DNA from: Pseudomonadota bacterium
GTDB lineage: Bacteria > Pseudomonadota > Gammaproteobacteria > Xanthomonadales > Ahniellaceae
Length of the DNA: 64,000 nt
NCBI GenBank assembly: GCA_022843465.1
Contig: JALHNO010000012.1
Coordinates: 62,001-126,000 of the forward strand
Reading direction: 5' to 3'
Each line of letters starts with the position of its first letter. Position 1 is the first letter of the stretch. Below are positions 17,101-26,891 of the stretch, piece after piece. The notes under the pieces were generated by a model. That model made no database searches and had not been told where the DNA came from. It saw only the letters and a list, made by a program, of their open reading frames with translations. The position numbers were made by a program, and so were the translations under genes.

Positions 17101-17670
17101 TTAACCCAGCGGACTGTCCAGCCGGTAGAGCGAACCGCCCACAGTCGACACCCGGGTTTCACGCAGCAGGCCCCAACCAGGCCCGGCCGACACCGGCCGG
17201 TCAGCTGGATATTCCATATACATCAAAGCATTGCTGGCTAACCAACCGGCTCCGGAGAGCAGTTTCAGAGTCGGCTGCCACAGGTCCAGTTCAAAGGGAG
17301 GATCCAGAAATACCAGATCGAACGGACGCGCAGGACCGACCAGAAAGTCTGCGGCACTGCGCGCCACCACGCTCGCGTTTTCGCGCAACCGGGTGAGATT
17401 GGCCACAATTGCGGATGCAAGCGCAGGATCGCGCTCCACCAGAACCACCTCGGCGGCGCCGCGCGACAGGGCTTCAATACCGAGCGCTCCGGTACCCGCA
17501 AACAGATCCAGACAGCGGGCACCGGTGATATGCGGCGCCAGCCAGTTGAACAGCGTCTCGCGCAGACGATCGGGGGTCGGACGCAATCCTGGACGCGTCG
17601 GCACATCCAGTCTGGAGTTGCGCAGGCGTCCGGCGATGATCCGGATGCGTCCCGACCCCGTCACCGGCAC
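17101..17670 (-). CDS. rsmD: 16S rRNA (guanine(966)-N2)-methyltransferase
   Basis: 189 residues. The enzyme methylates G966 of 16S rRNA during small-subunit assembly. SAM-binding motif DLFAGTGALGIEALSRGA (about 54-71) and catalytic LDPPF (about 121) are both present, and the N-terminal RIIAGRLRNSRL matches RsmD. The only good start is GTG 17670 (or GTG 17664), with no clear Shine-Dalgarno, four bases after the preceding gene's stop, which suggests translational coupling. Followed by coaD 32 bp downstream, and divergent from ftsY as in many gammaproteobacteria. Confidence 0.95.
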   Translation of the reverse strand: MPVTGSGRIRIIAGRLRNSRLDVPTRPGLRPTPDRLRETLFNWLAPHITGARCLDLFAGTGALGIEALSRGAAEVVLVERDPALASAIVANLTRLRENASVVARSAADFLVGPARPFDLVFLDPPFELDLWQPTLKLLSGAGWLASNALMYMEYPADRPVSAGPGWGLLRETRVSTVGGSLYRLDSPLG

Positions 17671-17673
17671 AAG

Positions 17674-18027
17674 TCAATTGTCCGTGGCGGCCTGACAATC
17701 GAGCAGATCGTCGTCATTGATCACCCAGGCATCGGCATCGGCACACAGGGTAACCCCGCCGACCACGCACTCGTCGCCATCCTCGTCGACCAGTTTGACG
17801 TCATAGTCATCGCAGGGAATCCCGCTGAGCCTGAAGGTTTCCCGATGGCCGATGACATCATCGCCGAGTTGGTCGGGACCCCAGTCGTCGCTGTCGGTCG
17901 AAGACAGATACAACTGATGGATGTCCCAGCTGGAAGTATTGCGGATGGCCACGACCGAGTCATACGAACCGGCGATCACCACGCCCGATACCAGTGCCGC
18001 GGCAAGCATGGAGTACTTGAGTTTCAT
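17674..18027 (-). CDS. Small secreted acidic protein, function unknown
   Basis: A 117-residue exported protein preceded by a strong Shine-Dalgarno (GGGAGGG) and a TATACT -10-like element at 18064-18059. Signal peptide 1-19. The mature part is strongly acidic (runs such as STDSDDWGPD, DEDGDE, NDDD) with a W-G-x-D-x-L-G motif, two Cys pairs and a predicted beta-sandwich feel (AIRNTSSWDIHQLYLS). Similar WGxDxLG secreted proteins are frequent in xanthomonads, often mis-annotated. The fold and ligand are unknown, and Ca binding would fit the Asp density (inference). Immediately upstream of rsmD. Confidence 0.75.
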   Translation of the reverse strand: MKLKYSMLAAALVSGVVIAGSYDSVVAIRNTSSWDIHQLYLSSTDSDDWGPDQLGDDVIGHRETFRLSGIPCDDYDVKLVDEDGDECVVGGVTLCADADAWVINDDDLLDCQAATDN

Positions 18028-18269
18028 GACTGCGTCCCTCCCCTGTTGTGGAGTGGCGAGTATAAGCGGGCGCAGACCTCGGGCGGATGACTGGCGAATG
18101 CAACACTTGGAAAACGCCCGAACCGGTCATCGCGGCCTCACCGATACCCGAATCCGCAAGCGGCGCAGCCCGAACCTGCCGGGTCTGGCGGTCGGTCTGA
18201 AGTCCTCCGAACGGGCTCTTTACATGGCTCTGGCATACTGCGCGCCGCCCTGTACGAGTTCTGCCACGC

Positions 18270-19319
18270 ATGTTCAAGTTCTGGAAGAAGAAACCCGAGA
18301 CCGCTGCGCCGATGCCAACGGGCGGCGATCCTGCCCATCCGGCGCTCGCAGCCGGGCATCCGGCAGCGGCGCCAGCAACCTCGACTGGTGACATCGAAGC
18401 GCGCAACTGGCGCGACCGTCTGCGCAGCAGTGCGCTCGGCCGCAGCGTCAGCGCGCTGTTTTCCGGCAATCCAAAGCTCGATGAAGCGCTGCTGGAACAA
18501 CTGGAAACCACCCTGATCGCGGCCGACGTCGGTGTCGCTGCCAGCAGCGACCTGATCGACGATCTGCGCAAGCGCATGCAGGCACGCGAATTCGCCAATG
18601 CAACCGCAATGCTCGGCCATCTGCGTGCACGCATGATCGCGCAATTGCGCGTGGTCGAGCAGGCGCTGGAAATTCCTGAGCAGCCACGCCCGTTCGTGAT
18701 GCTGGTCATCGGCGTGAACGGGGTCGGCAAGACCACGACGATCGGCAAGCTCGCCAAATGGATGAAGCGCGAGGGGCTTTCGGTGACGCTTGCCGCCGGC
18801 GACACCTTTCGTGCCGCTGCGGTGGAACAGTTGCAGACCTGGGGTGAGCGCAACGATGTCCAGGTCATCGCACAGACCGGCGGCGCCGATTCCGCTTCGG
18901 TCATCTTCGACGCCCTGCAGGCAGCCAAGGCACGTGGCGCCGATGTGCTGCTGGCCGATACCGCCGGCCGCCTGCATACCCAGGCGGGTCTGATGGATGA
19001 GCTGGCCAAGATCAAGCGGGTACTCGGCAAGATCGATGCTGGCGCACCCCACGAAACACTGCTCGTCATCGATGGCAATACCGGACAGAATGCGATCTCC
19101 CAGGCACGACTGTTCCACAAGGCGGTAGGTCTGACCGGTCTGGTCATCACCAAGCTGGATGGCAGTGCCAAGGGCGGCGTGGTGTTTGCACTCGCGCGTG
19201 AGTTCAAGGTACCGATCCGCTTCATCGGTGTTGGCGAAGGCATCTTCGATCTGCGCAGTTTTGATGCCGAAGAGTTTGTCGATGGCCTGCTGCCCGCCGA
19301 CCTCGTTGCCGAGGACTGA
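18270..19319 (+). CDS. ftsY: Signal recognition particle receptor FtsY
   Basis: 349 residues. The membrane-bound GTPase pairs with Ffh to deliver ribosome-nascent chains to SecYEG. N-terminal basic amphipathic start MFKFWKKK and a short A domain of about 40 residues precede the NG domain: P-loop GVNGVGKTTT (148-157), DTFRAAA (178-184), DTAGR (230-234) and TKLD (294-297). The A domain is much shorter than in E. coli, as usual outside the enterics. Five bases before the AsmA-like gene. Confidence 0.98.
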   Translation: MFKFWKKKPETAAPMPTGGDPAHPALAAGHPAAAPATSTGDIEARNWRDRLRSSALGRSVSALFSGNPKLDEALLEQLETTLIAADVGVAASSDLIDDLRKRMQAREFANATAMLGHLRARMIAQLRVVEQALEIPEQPRPFVMLVIGVNGVGKTTTIGKLAKWMKREGLSVTLAAGDTFRAAAVEQLQTWGERNDVQVIAQTGGADSASVIFDALQAAKARGADVLLADTAGRLHTQAGLMDELAKIKRVLGKIDAGAPHETLLVIDGNTGQNAISQARLFHKAVGLTGLVITKLDGSAKGGVVFALAREFKVPIRFIGVGEGIFDLRSFDAEEFVDGLLPADLVAED

Positions 19320-19324
19320 TCCCC

Positions 19325-20428
19325 ATGCGACGCTGGAGCCGGTACCTGTTGTTGCTCGCCGGCGTCGGAACCGTGGTCGTCGGATTCGGGCTCTGGCGCC
19401 TCTCGCGCGACGATGAACGGCTCACGCGCTGGCTCGCCGACTCGGTGCGCTCCGCTACCGGCCTGCAGATGCACAGCCGGGACAGCGGCAGTTTTGGCTT
19501 CTGGCCGCAGCTTTCGGTGGCCCTGAACGACATCGAGTTGCGCGCCTTCAGCGGCAGTTCGACACCGGCACGAATCGATTCGATCCGGGTCCAGGTACCC
19601 TGGTCGAGCGTTTTCGGACGCGAGCTGCACGCCAGCAGGGTGGTATTGCGCGGCGTCGATCTGGATGCCGCCGCCATCTCGTCCTGGCTCGCGCACCGCG
19701 CTGATGCCGGACCGCTGCCGGCCTGGCGTTGGCCGGAACTCGACGCCGCATTGCTGGTCGAGGATCTGCGCTACCTCAGTGCGGATGAAGCGGGCACGCC
19801 GGTCGAGCAATTCGTGCTCGAGCGGCTATATCTCGATCGCTGGATCATCGACCAGCCCGCCTCGCTGTCGGCGCGGATGCATGTGCCGGCGCTCGCTGAC
19901 GAGACACTGCAGATCAATCTCGGCTGTACACCCAGGCAGACGCGCAATGCGATCGCCATCGAACCCTGCTCGGCCAGCATCGGCGTCGACAATCGCAGCG
20001 AACTGGCGGTGCGCGGCTATCTCCGACTCGACGACAGCGCGCGCAGCGAGGTGCAGTTGCGTATCGAGGCCAGTGCCTTGCCGGCCTGGTTGCCGGTGGC
20101 GGCGATGGGCGCCCAGGAGCAACCGGTGAACATCGTGATGCGTCTTATCGGCGCGGCCGCCGGTCCGCTCAAGCTCAAGTCCGGCGGCACGCTGGCAGAC
20201 AGCACACTCGACATCGATGTCGTGCTCCCCTACGGCTGGATCGATCTGGCGAGCGCAGCCGACTGGACGGGACTTGCCGACCGCGCGACCGGAAGCCTGA
20301 GCATCGACAAGTGGCAGCAGGGCGAACTGCAGCTGGAAGACATCCGCTGGCGCAATGAGCCCACCAATGGCAATGCCACCGAGGCGGGCGCGGTGCCGGC
20401 GAATGCGACCGCCGCGGACAGCCTGTGA
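19325..20428 (+). CDS. AsmA-like family protein
   Basis: 367 residues, with an N-terminal membrane helix (YLLLLAGVGTVVVGFGLWRL) and then a periplasmic beta-rich repeat of the AsmA/chorein kind (SGSFGFWPQLSVALNDIELRA, IDSIRVQVPWSSVFGRELHASRVVLRGVDL). This is shorter than full AsmA (about 600 residues). AsmA-family proteins take part in outer-membrane lipid homeostasis. Its last four bases overlap the mutY GTG, a coupling seen with asmA-mutY neighbours in many proteobacteria. Family call is good, function inferred. Confidence 0.8.
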   Translation: MRRWSRYLLLLAGVGTVVVGFGLWRLSRDDERLTRWLADSVRSATGLQMHSRDSGSFGFWPQLSVALNDIELRAFSGSSTPARIDSIRVQVPWSSVFGRELHASRVVLRGVDLDAAAISSWLAHRADAGPLPAWRWPELDAALLVEDLRYLSADEAGTPVEQFVLERLYLDRWIIDQPASLSARMHVPALADETLQINLGCTPRQTRNAIAIEPCSASIGVDNRSELAVRGYLRLDDSARSEVQLRIEASALPAWLPVAAMGAQEQPVNIVMRLIGAAAGPLKLKSGGTLADSTLDIDVVLPYGWIDLASAADWTGLADRATGSLSIDKWQQGELQLEDIRWRNEPTNGNATEAGAVPANATAADSL

Positions 20429-21519
20429 GCGGCGATTTTTCGGATCGTCTGCTGCACTGGTTTGCCAGCGAAGGTCGCCACGACCTGCCCTGGCAGCATC
20501 CGCGCACGGCCTATCGAGTCTGGGTCAGCGAGATCATGCTGCAGCAAACCCAGGTCGCCACGGTGATCGGCTACTTTGATCGCTTCATCCGCGCTTTCCC
20601 TGATCTGGACGCACTGGCTGGCGCATCGCTCGATCAGGTGCTGGCAATGTGGGCGGGGCTTGGCTATTACAGTCGCGCGCGCAATCTGCACAGGGCGGCA
20701 CAGCTTTGCATCGCGCAGCATGGCGGCCAGCTTCCCGATCGATTGGAGGAATTGCTGGCGCTGCCAGGCATCGGCCGTTCGACCGCAGCCGCAATCCTGG
20801 CGCAGGCCCACGGTCAGCGGCTCGCCATCCTGGATGGCAACGTCAAACGGGTGTTGAGCCGGCACGCCGGCATCGCCGGCTACCCGGGGCTACCGGCGGT
20901 CGAACGCCTGCTCTGGCAAGAAGCCGAAACGCGACTGCCGCCGGACAAACTGGGCGATCGCATGCCCGACTACACCCAGGCACTGATGGATCTTGGCGCC
21001 GGCCTCTGCACGCGGACACGACCGCGCTGCACGGACTGTCCGGTCGCTGGCGACTGCGTGGCCGCGCTTACGGGCAGCACGCAGGAACTTCCAACGCGCA
21101 AGGCCACCCGCAGCGTTCCGGAAAGATCCGTGCATCTGCTGCTGGCCGTCGATGGCCGCGGCCGGGTTCTGCTGGAGCGGCGCCCGGCAACCGGCATCTG
21201 GGGCGGATTGTGGAGTCTTCCCGAGTGCACAGCAGCCGCATCAAGTGGTGACGATCCACAGCGCGAACGCGCCGAAGCGACTGCACGTGCGCTCGGCCTT
21301 GAACTCGGACCGCTGCAGAATCTGGCAACGCTCGAGCATCGCTTTACCCACTTCCTGCTGCACATTGAAACCAGTGTCGCCACCGCACGAACTGTCGCCG
21401 AACGCGCCAGCGAAGTCGCCGACCAGGCCTGGGTCAGTTCCTCGGCGATCGCGCAATACGGTACCCCGGCCCCGATCCGGCGTCTGCTGGACTTGCAGTT
21501 CGACGCCGAACGGACCTGA
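20425..21519 (+). CDS. mutY: Adenine DNA glycosylase
   Basis: 364 residues from GTG 20425. Removes adenine mispaired with 8-oxoguanine. Catalytic Glu36 in EIMLQQTQV, HhH motif LPGIGRSTAAA (113-123), catalytic Asp137 in ILDGNVKRVL, and the 4Fe-4S ligands Cys195, Cys202, Cys205 and Cys211. A C-terminal NUDIX-like 8-oxoG-recognition domain covers about 230-364. Start and upstream stop share GTGA, so it is translationally coupled to the AsmA-like gene. Confidence 0.97.
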   Translation: MSGDFSDRLLHWFASEGRHDLPWQHPRTAYRVWVSEIMLQQTQVATVIGYFDRFIRAFPDLDALAGASLDQVLAMWAGLGYYSRARNLHRAAQLCIAQHGGQLPDRLEELLALPGIGRSTAAAILAQAHGQRLAILDGNVKRVLSRHAGIAGYPGLPAVERLLWQEAETRLPPDKLGDRMPDYTQALMDLGAGLCTRTRPRCTDCPVAGDCVAALTGSTQELPTRKATRSVPERSVHLLLAVDGRGRVLLERRPATGIWGGLWSLPECTAAASSGDDPQRERAEATARALGLELGPLQNLATLEHRFTHFLLHIETSVATARTVAERASEVADQAWVSSSAIAQYGTPAPIRRLLDLQFDAERT

Positions 21520-21548
21520 CGGCGGCTTCACACGCCGCGGCCGGCACC

Positions 21549-22724
21549 TCAGGCCTGCGAGTTGCGAGCACGCGCCTGGCTGGGCCGAGCCACCAGACCG
21601 GCGCGCGTCTGCGCAATCAGACTGCGAACCACTTCCTGGCCAGCCGCCAACCGGCTGGCACCGGCATCACGTGCACCCTGGAATATCGCCAACTGCTGAT
21701 CGGCACTGCTGCCATGCTCGACGATGGTCGCCAGGCTGGCGATCTGATCCTGGCAGCCGAAAAACGCGGCGTCCTCGGCAACCAGAGCACTCAACTCCTG
21801 CAGCCAGCTGGATACCGGACGGCGCTCGCCACTGCCGATATCGACCAGTTGCGCGCGCACGCCGTGACGCTTGGCCAGCCAGCGGTTCTCGTCGATCAGC
21901 AGGCGCGTCATCGAGTTGCGGGAACGGCCCAGATCCGCCCGCCGCACCAGCATGCGCAGCAGACAGCGGAACAGGGCCGCCAGCGCAATGGCATCGTCGA
22001 TCCGCGGACACATATCGCAGATCCGCAGTTCCACCGTGGGGTAACGCATGGACGGTCGGATGGTCCACCATAGATAGCTGGCGTTCTCGATGATGCCGGA
22101 CTGGGTCAGCCTGGCAACAAACCCTGCGTAGTCGGCCTCGTTCTCGAAGTGATCGGGAATGCCAGTGCGCGGCCACTCGTCATAGGCGGCCTGGCGATAG
22201 CTCATCAGTCCGCTGCGCTCGCGCCGCCAGAACGGCGAGGAGGCGCTGAGCGCGAGAAACAGTGGCAGCCAGGGCAGTGCCCGGTTCATCAGGTCGATGC
22301 GATCGACTCCAGCCGGTGGCGCCACATGCACGTGCAGTCCGCACAGCAGATTGCGCCGGCCGATGAGCTGGAAATCCTCCAGCATCCTGCGATAGCGCGC
22401 CTTGGAAGTATTTACCTGACCGTCCCAGTCGGCGGTTGGAAAGGTACCGGAGGCGACCACGGCCAGCTGATGCGTGTCCGCAGCTGCGATCACCTGGTTC
22501 CTGAGCTGCCGCATCTCGTTGCCCAGTTCAGCAATGCTGGCGCAGACGGACGTGTTGGTCTCGATCTGTGACTGGAGCAGTTCCCGCGCCAGGCGTGCAC
22601 CCATACGCTCACGACAATCACGCAAGAATGGCGTCGACATCCGCCGCGCAATCCGCAGGCTGCGGGCATCGGCAAGAAAAAACTCCTCCTCGCAGCCAAT
22701 CGTGTAGTCGCGATCAGATGACAT
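21549..22724 (-). CDS. Carboxylate-amine ligase / glutamate-cysteine ligase type 2 (GCS2, YbdK-like)
   Basis: 391 residues from ATG 22724 (GAGG eight bases upstream). A GTG four codons earlier is possible. GCEEEFFLAD near the start and LCGLHVHVA (about 130) and YPTVELRICDMCPR are signatures of the GCS2 family, which makes gamma-glutamylcysteine or related gamma-glutamyl products in an ATP-dependent way. E. coli YbdK has weak activity, so the true product is unsettled. Only 152 bp from the GATase-like peptidase gene on the same strand, which hydrolyses gamma-glutamyl bonds. Convergent with mutY. Confidence 0.85.
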   Translation of the reverse strand: MSSDRDYTIGCEEEFFLADARSLRIARRMSTPFLRDCRERMGARLARELLQSQIETNTSVCASIAELGNEMRQLRNQVIAAADTHQLAVVASGTFPTADWDGQVNTSKARYRRMLEDFQLIGRRNLLCGLHVHVAPPAGVDRIDLMNRALPWLPLFLALSASSPFWRRERSGLMSYRQAAYDEWPRTGIPDHFENEADYAGFVARLTQSGIIENASYLWWTIRPSMRYPTVELRICDMCPRIDDAIALAALFRCLLRMLVRRADLGRSRNSMTRLLIDENRWLAKRHGVRAQLVDIGSGERRPVSSWLQELSALVAEDAAFFGCQDQIASLATIVEHGSSADQQLAIFQGARDAGASRLAAGQEVVRSLIAQTRAGLVARPSQARARNSQA

Positions 22725-22876
22725 CCGGAACCTCACTGGGCGGCGCCGTGGCGCCGATGTGGATCAAGCTGGTCACGTCGAAGTTGATGACAGGTAAAGC
22801 CGACTGCAGCCTCGCGCGAATCGGTGACCGGTGCAATCGGTACTGCTCGACAGGGGAGTACCAGAGCCGGATGACG

Positions 22877-23680
22877 TCAGTTCGCTGTCGCACCCAGCGC
22901 ATCGGCAACGCGCGCGGCAGTATCCACGAAGGCACCCATCAGCGGCTCGGGCGACAGCAGGTCGGACGCCTGCGGCCAGTGAAACTCCGGATGCCATTGC
23001 ACGCCATAGACAAATCCGTCGCCCTCGCGACGGATGGCTTCAACTACACCATCGAAGGCCCGCGCTTCGATCACGAAGCCGGGAGCCAGCCGGCGCACCG
23101 CCTGGTGGTGGATCGAATTGACCCGGGCGACGGTGATGCCCTCGTGCAACTGCGACAGCAGGGCGCCCTCGACGATACTGATTTCGTGCCCGTGCAGATC
23201 ATAGGCGTCGGCATCGACATGGTCGTGGCTGGTGGCGCCGTCGTCGACCAGATCCTGGTACAGGCTGCCACCGAAGGCGACATTGATCAGCTGCATGCCA
23301 CGACAGATGCCGAGTACTGGCTTGCCGGCGGCAACGAAAGCATGCAGCAGCGCGAGTTCAAAGCGGTCGCGAACCGAGTCCGGAGTACCCCGGCAGGCCC
23401 GCAGTTCCTCGCCATAGGTTGCCGGGTGCAGGTCGGCCCCGCCCTGCAGTATCAGGCCATCCAGGCGCTGGGCATAATCCTCGACATCGATCTCGGAGCG
23501 CTTGATATCGCCCTCGCGCTGCACTGTGGGAATCATCACCACCACGGCGCCGGCGGCAACCGCCCAGTGTGCCACCGATTGTTCGAGATACTGCAGCGTC
23601 TTGCCACGGAAACCGAGCTCCTTCGGGACATCCCGCAGGATTCGGGGTGAAATGCCAATCAGGGGCGCGCGCGGCTTCAT
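22877..23680 (-). CDS. Gamma-glutamyl-gamma-aminobutyrate hydrolase family (peptidase C26)
   Basis: 267 residues. A class I glutamine-amidotransferase-like fold with nucleophile Cys126 in GICRGMQLIN, and His230 and Glu232 in VQWHPEFH. LHGHEISIVEG and NSIHHQAVR, and RPLIGI-like opening residues, match the PuuD/C26 group, which cleaves gamma-glutamyl amides such as gamma-glutamyl-GABA in putrescine use. No other puu gene is visible, so the substrate is uncertain. Located next to the GCS2 gene and divergent from the TonB receptor. Confidence 0.88.
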   Translation of the reverse strand: MKPRAPLIGISPRILRDVPKELGFRGKTLQYLEQSVAHWAVAAGAVVVMIPTVQREGDIKRSEIDVEDYAQRLDGLILQGGADLHPATYGEELRACRGTPDSVRDRFELALLHAFVAAGKPVLGICRGMQLINVAFGGSLYQDLVDDGATSHDHVDADAYDLHGHEISIVEGALLSQLHEGITVARVNSIHHQAVRRLAPGFVIEARAFDGVVEAIRREGDGFVYGVQWHPEFHWPQASDLLSPEPLMGAFVDTAARVADALGATAN

Positions 23681-23924
23681 GCCTGCAGATGCTATCGCTC
23701 CGGGCCTGGCTGCGGCTCACGTCGAACAGGCATTTTGCTGGCAAGCTGCGCGTGAGCGCCGTAGCCGGGCTGGTCGGGACGCCACCCTGGCTTCCGGCAT
23801 AGATGACCGCGCCTGGAGACTCTGTTACTTTCCCGTTAAGACCGGCGCCTCCAGGGCACCGGGCTGCCGTCCGGCGAGTGCGCAGGGACGAACCGCAACC
23901 ACAGTCCAATCCTTTGGGGTGAAC

Positions 23925-26753
23925 ATGAAATCCACGTTCCACAGCCGCCTGCGCCGCAGCGCACTGGCGCATTCGCTCTCGCTGGCGTTGATCTCCCTCT
24001 ACGCCGTACCCGCGTTGGCCCAGGATGCCGAGGCAGAAGCCGAAGCCGCCGCCAAGCCTGCAGAAACGACCAAGATGGAGACGATGGTAGTCACCGGATC
24101 GCGCATCAAGCGCTCCGAGATCGAGGGCCCGGCCCCGGTCACCGTGATCACATCGGAACAGATCGAACGTGAAGGTTTCATCACCGTATTCGATGCCTTG
24201 AGCACGCTGACCCAGGCCAGCGGCTCGACCCAGAACGACTTCAACTCGGCAGGCGGATTCACGCCCAATGCCAGCGTGATCAATCTCCGTGGCCTCGGCC
24301 CGGGCCGCACCCTGCTGCTGATCAACGGCCGTCGTGCCGCCGATTACCCGTTCCCGTACAACGGTCAGAGCAATTTCCAGAACTTCAACAACATCCCGTC
24401 GTCGGCGGTTGACCGTATTGAAGTCCTGGCCGGTGGCGCTTCGGCCATTTACGGCTCGGACGCGGTCGCTGGCGTGGTCAACGTGGTCCTCAAGACCAAT
24501 TTCTCCGGTGATGTCTTCAAGATCCGCGGCTCGACCGCAACCCGTGGCGGCGCCAATGTCGGCGACCTGCAATGGGTCGGTGGTCGCAGTGGCGACGCCT
24601 GGAGCCTGACCTATGCGTTCGAATTCCTGCATGTCGATCCGCTGTTCGGCTACGAGCGCGACTTCATGGATTCCGGCGAAGACAATCCGTTCCCGCCGGC
24701 GATTGGCGGCTACCAGCCCTCGATCGGCACCCAGATCCGCCGCACCCGGCCGTCGACCAGCTACATCCAGCCGGCCGGCTATGACTGCAGCGCGCATGCC
24801 GAATGGCGTCCGCACACCTATATCAGCTCGACCACCGGGGCCACGCTCGGCCCAGGCTGCGGATACGACGAGTTCGTCGCCCAGCAGACCGTCGTCAACC
24901 AGAACGATGATGCCTCCGGTTACCTGTACGGCACCTACGATTTCGACAATGGCATGCAGGGCTGGGCCAGCCTGCAGATGTACAGCTCGAAGGCGCGCAC
25001 CAGTGGCGGCATCGAGCAGTGGGCCGGTGGCCCGAACTTCAATACGCAGTTCTACGACCCGCAGTTCGGGACGACCATCCTGCCTATTCGCGTCATCATG
25101 CCCTCGGAATACGGTGGCTCCTCGGGCACCTTCCAGAAGTTCGATGAAACCTCCTATGACGTCGCATTCGGCTTGAACGGCAGTTTCGGCGAGCGCTTCG
25201 ATTGGGATTTCACCATCGGTCGCGCCGAGTACAACTCCGATCGCACCCGCCCGCGCATGCTGGCCTCGGCGGTGACCTCATTCTTCCTCGGCCCAAGACT
25301 CGGCACGACGTCCGGCATCACCGGCATCCCCAACGGCATCGCGATCTACCAGCTCAATCTGGATCGCTTCTACGGCGCGCTGACACCGGAAGAGTACGCG
25401 TCGATCAGCACCCAGGTTGTCTACGACTCCAAGTCGTACAACAACACCGCGAACTTCGCGGTCACCGGCGATCTGTTTGAACTGCCGGCTGGCCCGGTCG
25501 GCATCGCCGCCATCGTCGAGACCACCCAGCAGGGCTATACCCTGGATTCGGACGAGCGCCTGCTGCCGGCGCGTCGCGAGATCTACAACCTGACCGGTAC
25601 CGGCGGCGGTGGCGATCGTGACCGCTACGCGGTGGGCGCCGAGGTCAGCGTGCCGATCGTCGATTCCCTGAAGCTGTCGCTGGCAGGCCGCTTCGACAAG
25701 TACGACGACATCACCGACGTCGACAATGCCACCACCTGGAATGCCGGCCTGGAATGGCGGCCGTTCGAGAGCCTGCTGCTGCGCGGCACCCACTCGACCA
25801 GCTTCAAGGCGCCGGACATGCACTTCGTGTTCGCCGAACAGAGCGGCGGCTTCTCGACCGTGTTCGATACCTTCCGCTGCCTCAGTGATGGTTTCACTGC
25901 AGCCCAGTGCGGCACCGCCAACGCGCGCTACAGCTACTCGGCATTCAGCGTCCGCCAGGGACAGCCGTCGTTGAAGGAAGAGACCGGCGATTCCTCCACG
26001 ATCGGATTCGTCTGGGACATCATGGATGATCTCTCGGTGCAGGCCGACTACTACGAGGTCGAGCTGACCGACACGATCGGGGATCTCAGTTCCAGCTTCA
26101 CCCTGGACGCTGAAGCGGGCTGCCTGACCGGTTTGACCCGCAATCGCCAACCCTACGAGTTCGCTCCCGACTCGGCGTTCTGCCAGGCCATCCTGACCCG
26201 CGTCGATCGCCTCAGCTCACCCGGCTCGACCCAGGACGGCCAGATCAGCGAGATCCGCAGCGGCCCGATCAACCGTGCCCTGCTGGCGACCAAGGGCATC
26301 GATGCCTCGGTGACCTATCGTTTCGACACCGATCGACTCGGTGCGTTCAGCTGGTCGACCGGCTGGTCGCATACGCTGGAGCAGGAGACCCGCGAGTTCG
26401 AGAACGATCCGATCATCAGCTACCGTGACAGCCTGACCAACTTCGACTTCCGCAGCCGTGTCCGCAGCACGCTGAACTGGCAGCTCGATACCTGGTCGGC
26501 CTCGGTGTTCATGCTGCGACTGGGCAGCCTGCCGAACTGGCAGGAAACCGGCCGCATCGCACCGGCGACTTTCTGGAACCTCAATGTCGGCAAGCAGTTG
26601 AGCAAGGACCTGAAGGTCACCCTGTTCGTGAACAACGTGTTCGACAAGATCGCTCCGCGTGATGATGGCTTCAACAGCTATCCGTACTTCTGGCGCGCGT
26701 TCGATCCGGTCGGCCGCGAGATCGCCCTGCAGGCGGATATCGCGTTCGACTGA
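23925..26753 (+). CDS. TonB-dependent outer-membrane receptor
   Basis: A 942-residue receptor from ATG 23925. A signal peptide ends PALAQDA, and the Glu/Ala-rich stretch leads to a TonB box-like METMVVTGSRIKRSE (about 48-62). Plug domain to about 215 (VTVITSEQIEREG, LRGLGPGRTLLLINGRR, IEVLAGGASAIYGSDAVAGVVNVV), then a beta barrel with aromatic-rich strands, ending FD. Two-thirds of the way it has Asp/Cys loops. The substrate (siderophore, carbohydrate or peptide) is not identifiable, and no TonB/ExbB or transporter partner is close. Strong terminator after it. Base composition is like its neighbours. Confidence 0.93.
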   Translation: MKSTFHSRLRRSALAHSLSLALISLYAVPALAQDAEAEAEAAAKPAETTKMETMVVTGSRIKRSEIEGPAPVTVITSEQIEREGFITVFDALSTLTQASGSTQNDFNSAGGFTPNASVINLRGLGPGRTLLLINGRRAADYPFPYNGQSNFQNFNNIPSSAVDRIEVLAGGASAIYGSDAVAGVVNVVLKTNFSGDVFKIRGSTATRGGANVGDLQWVGGRSGDAWSLTYAFEFLHVDPLFGYERDFMDSGEDNPFPPAIGGYQPSIGTQIRRTRPSTSYIQPAGYDCSAHAEWRPHTYISSTTGATLGPGCGYDEFVAQQTVVNQNDDASGYLYGTYDFDNGMQGWASLQMYSSKARTSGGIEQWAGGPNFNTQFYDPQFGTTILPIRVIMPSEYGGSSGTFQKFDETSYDVAFGLNGSFGERFDWDFTIGRAEYNSDRTRPRMLASAVTSFFLGPRLGTTSGITGIPNGIAIYQLNLDRFYGALTPEEYASISTQVVYDSKSYNNTANFAVTGDLFELPAGPVGIAAIVETTQQGYTLDSDERLLPARREIYNLTGTGGGGDRDRYAVGAEVSVPIVDSLKLSLAGRFDKYDDITDVDNATTWNAGLEWRPFESLLLRGTHSTSFKAPDMHFVFAEQSGGFSTVFDTFRCLSDGFTAAQCGTANARYSYSAFSVRQGQPSLKEETGDSSTIGFVWDIMDDLSVQADYYEVELTDTIGDLSSSFTLDAEAGCLTGLTRNRQPYEFAPDSAFCQAILTRVDRLSSPGSTQDGQISEIRSGPINRALLATKGIDASVTYRFDTDRLGAFSWSTGWSHTLEQETREFENDPIISYRDSLTNFDFRSRVRSTLNWQLDTWSASVFMLRLGSLPNWQETGRIAPATFWNLNVGKQLSKDLKVTLFVNNVFDKIAPRDDGFNSYPYFWRAFDPVGREIALQADIAFD

Positions 26754-26774
26754 TCGGTCGCACAGCAGCACACA

Positions 26775-26806
26775 GAAAGCCCGGCGCAAGCCGGGCTTTC
26801 CCTTTT
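26775..26806 (+). terminator. Rho-independent terminator of the TonB-receptor gene
   Basis: An 11-bp perfect stem, GAAAGCCCGGC (26775-26785) and GCCGGGCTTTC (26790-26800), with a stable GCAA tetraloop followed by CCTTTTCC. It lies 22 bp after the receptor stop codon. Confidence 0.92.
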
Positions 26807-26891
26807 CCGGGTGCAGCCTTCACAAACCCCCGGCCAGCCATGCCTGCAAGTGCACATGCCGGCAGCGCTGCGCAATGCGTGATAATGGCGC

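Noticed and set aside
17960-19810. 616-codon minus-strand frame across ftsY
   Set aside because: Antisense of ftsY and the AsmA-like gene, with low-complexity Ser/Arg content, no ribosome site and no motifs.
22725-22876. Small gene between GCS2 and C26 genes
   Set aside because: The only frames overlap the flanking genes and have no signal or motif.
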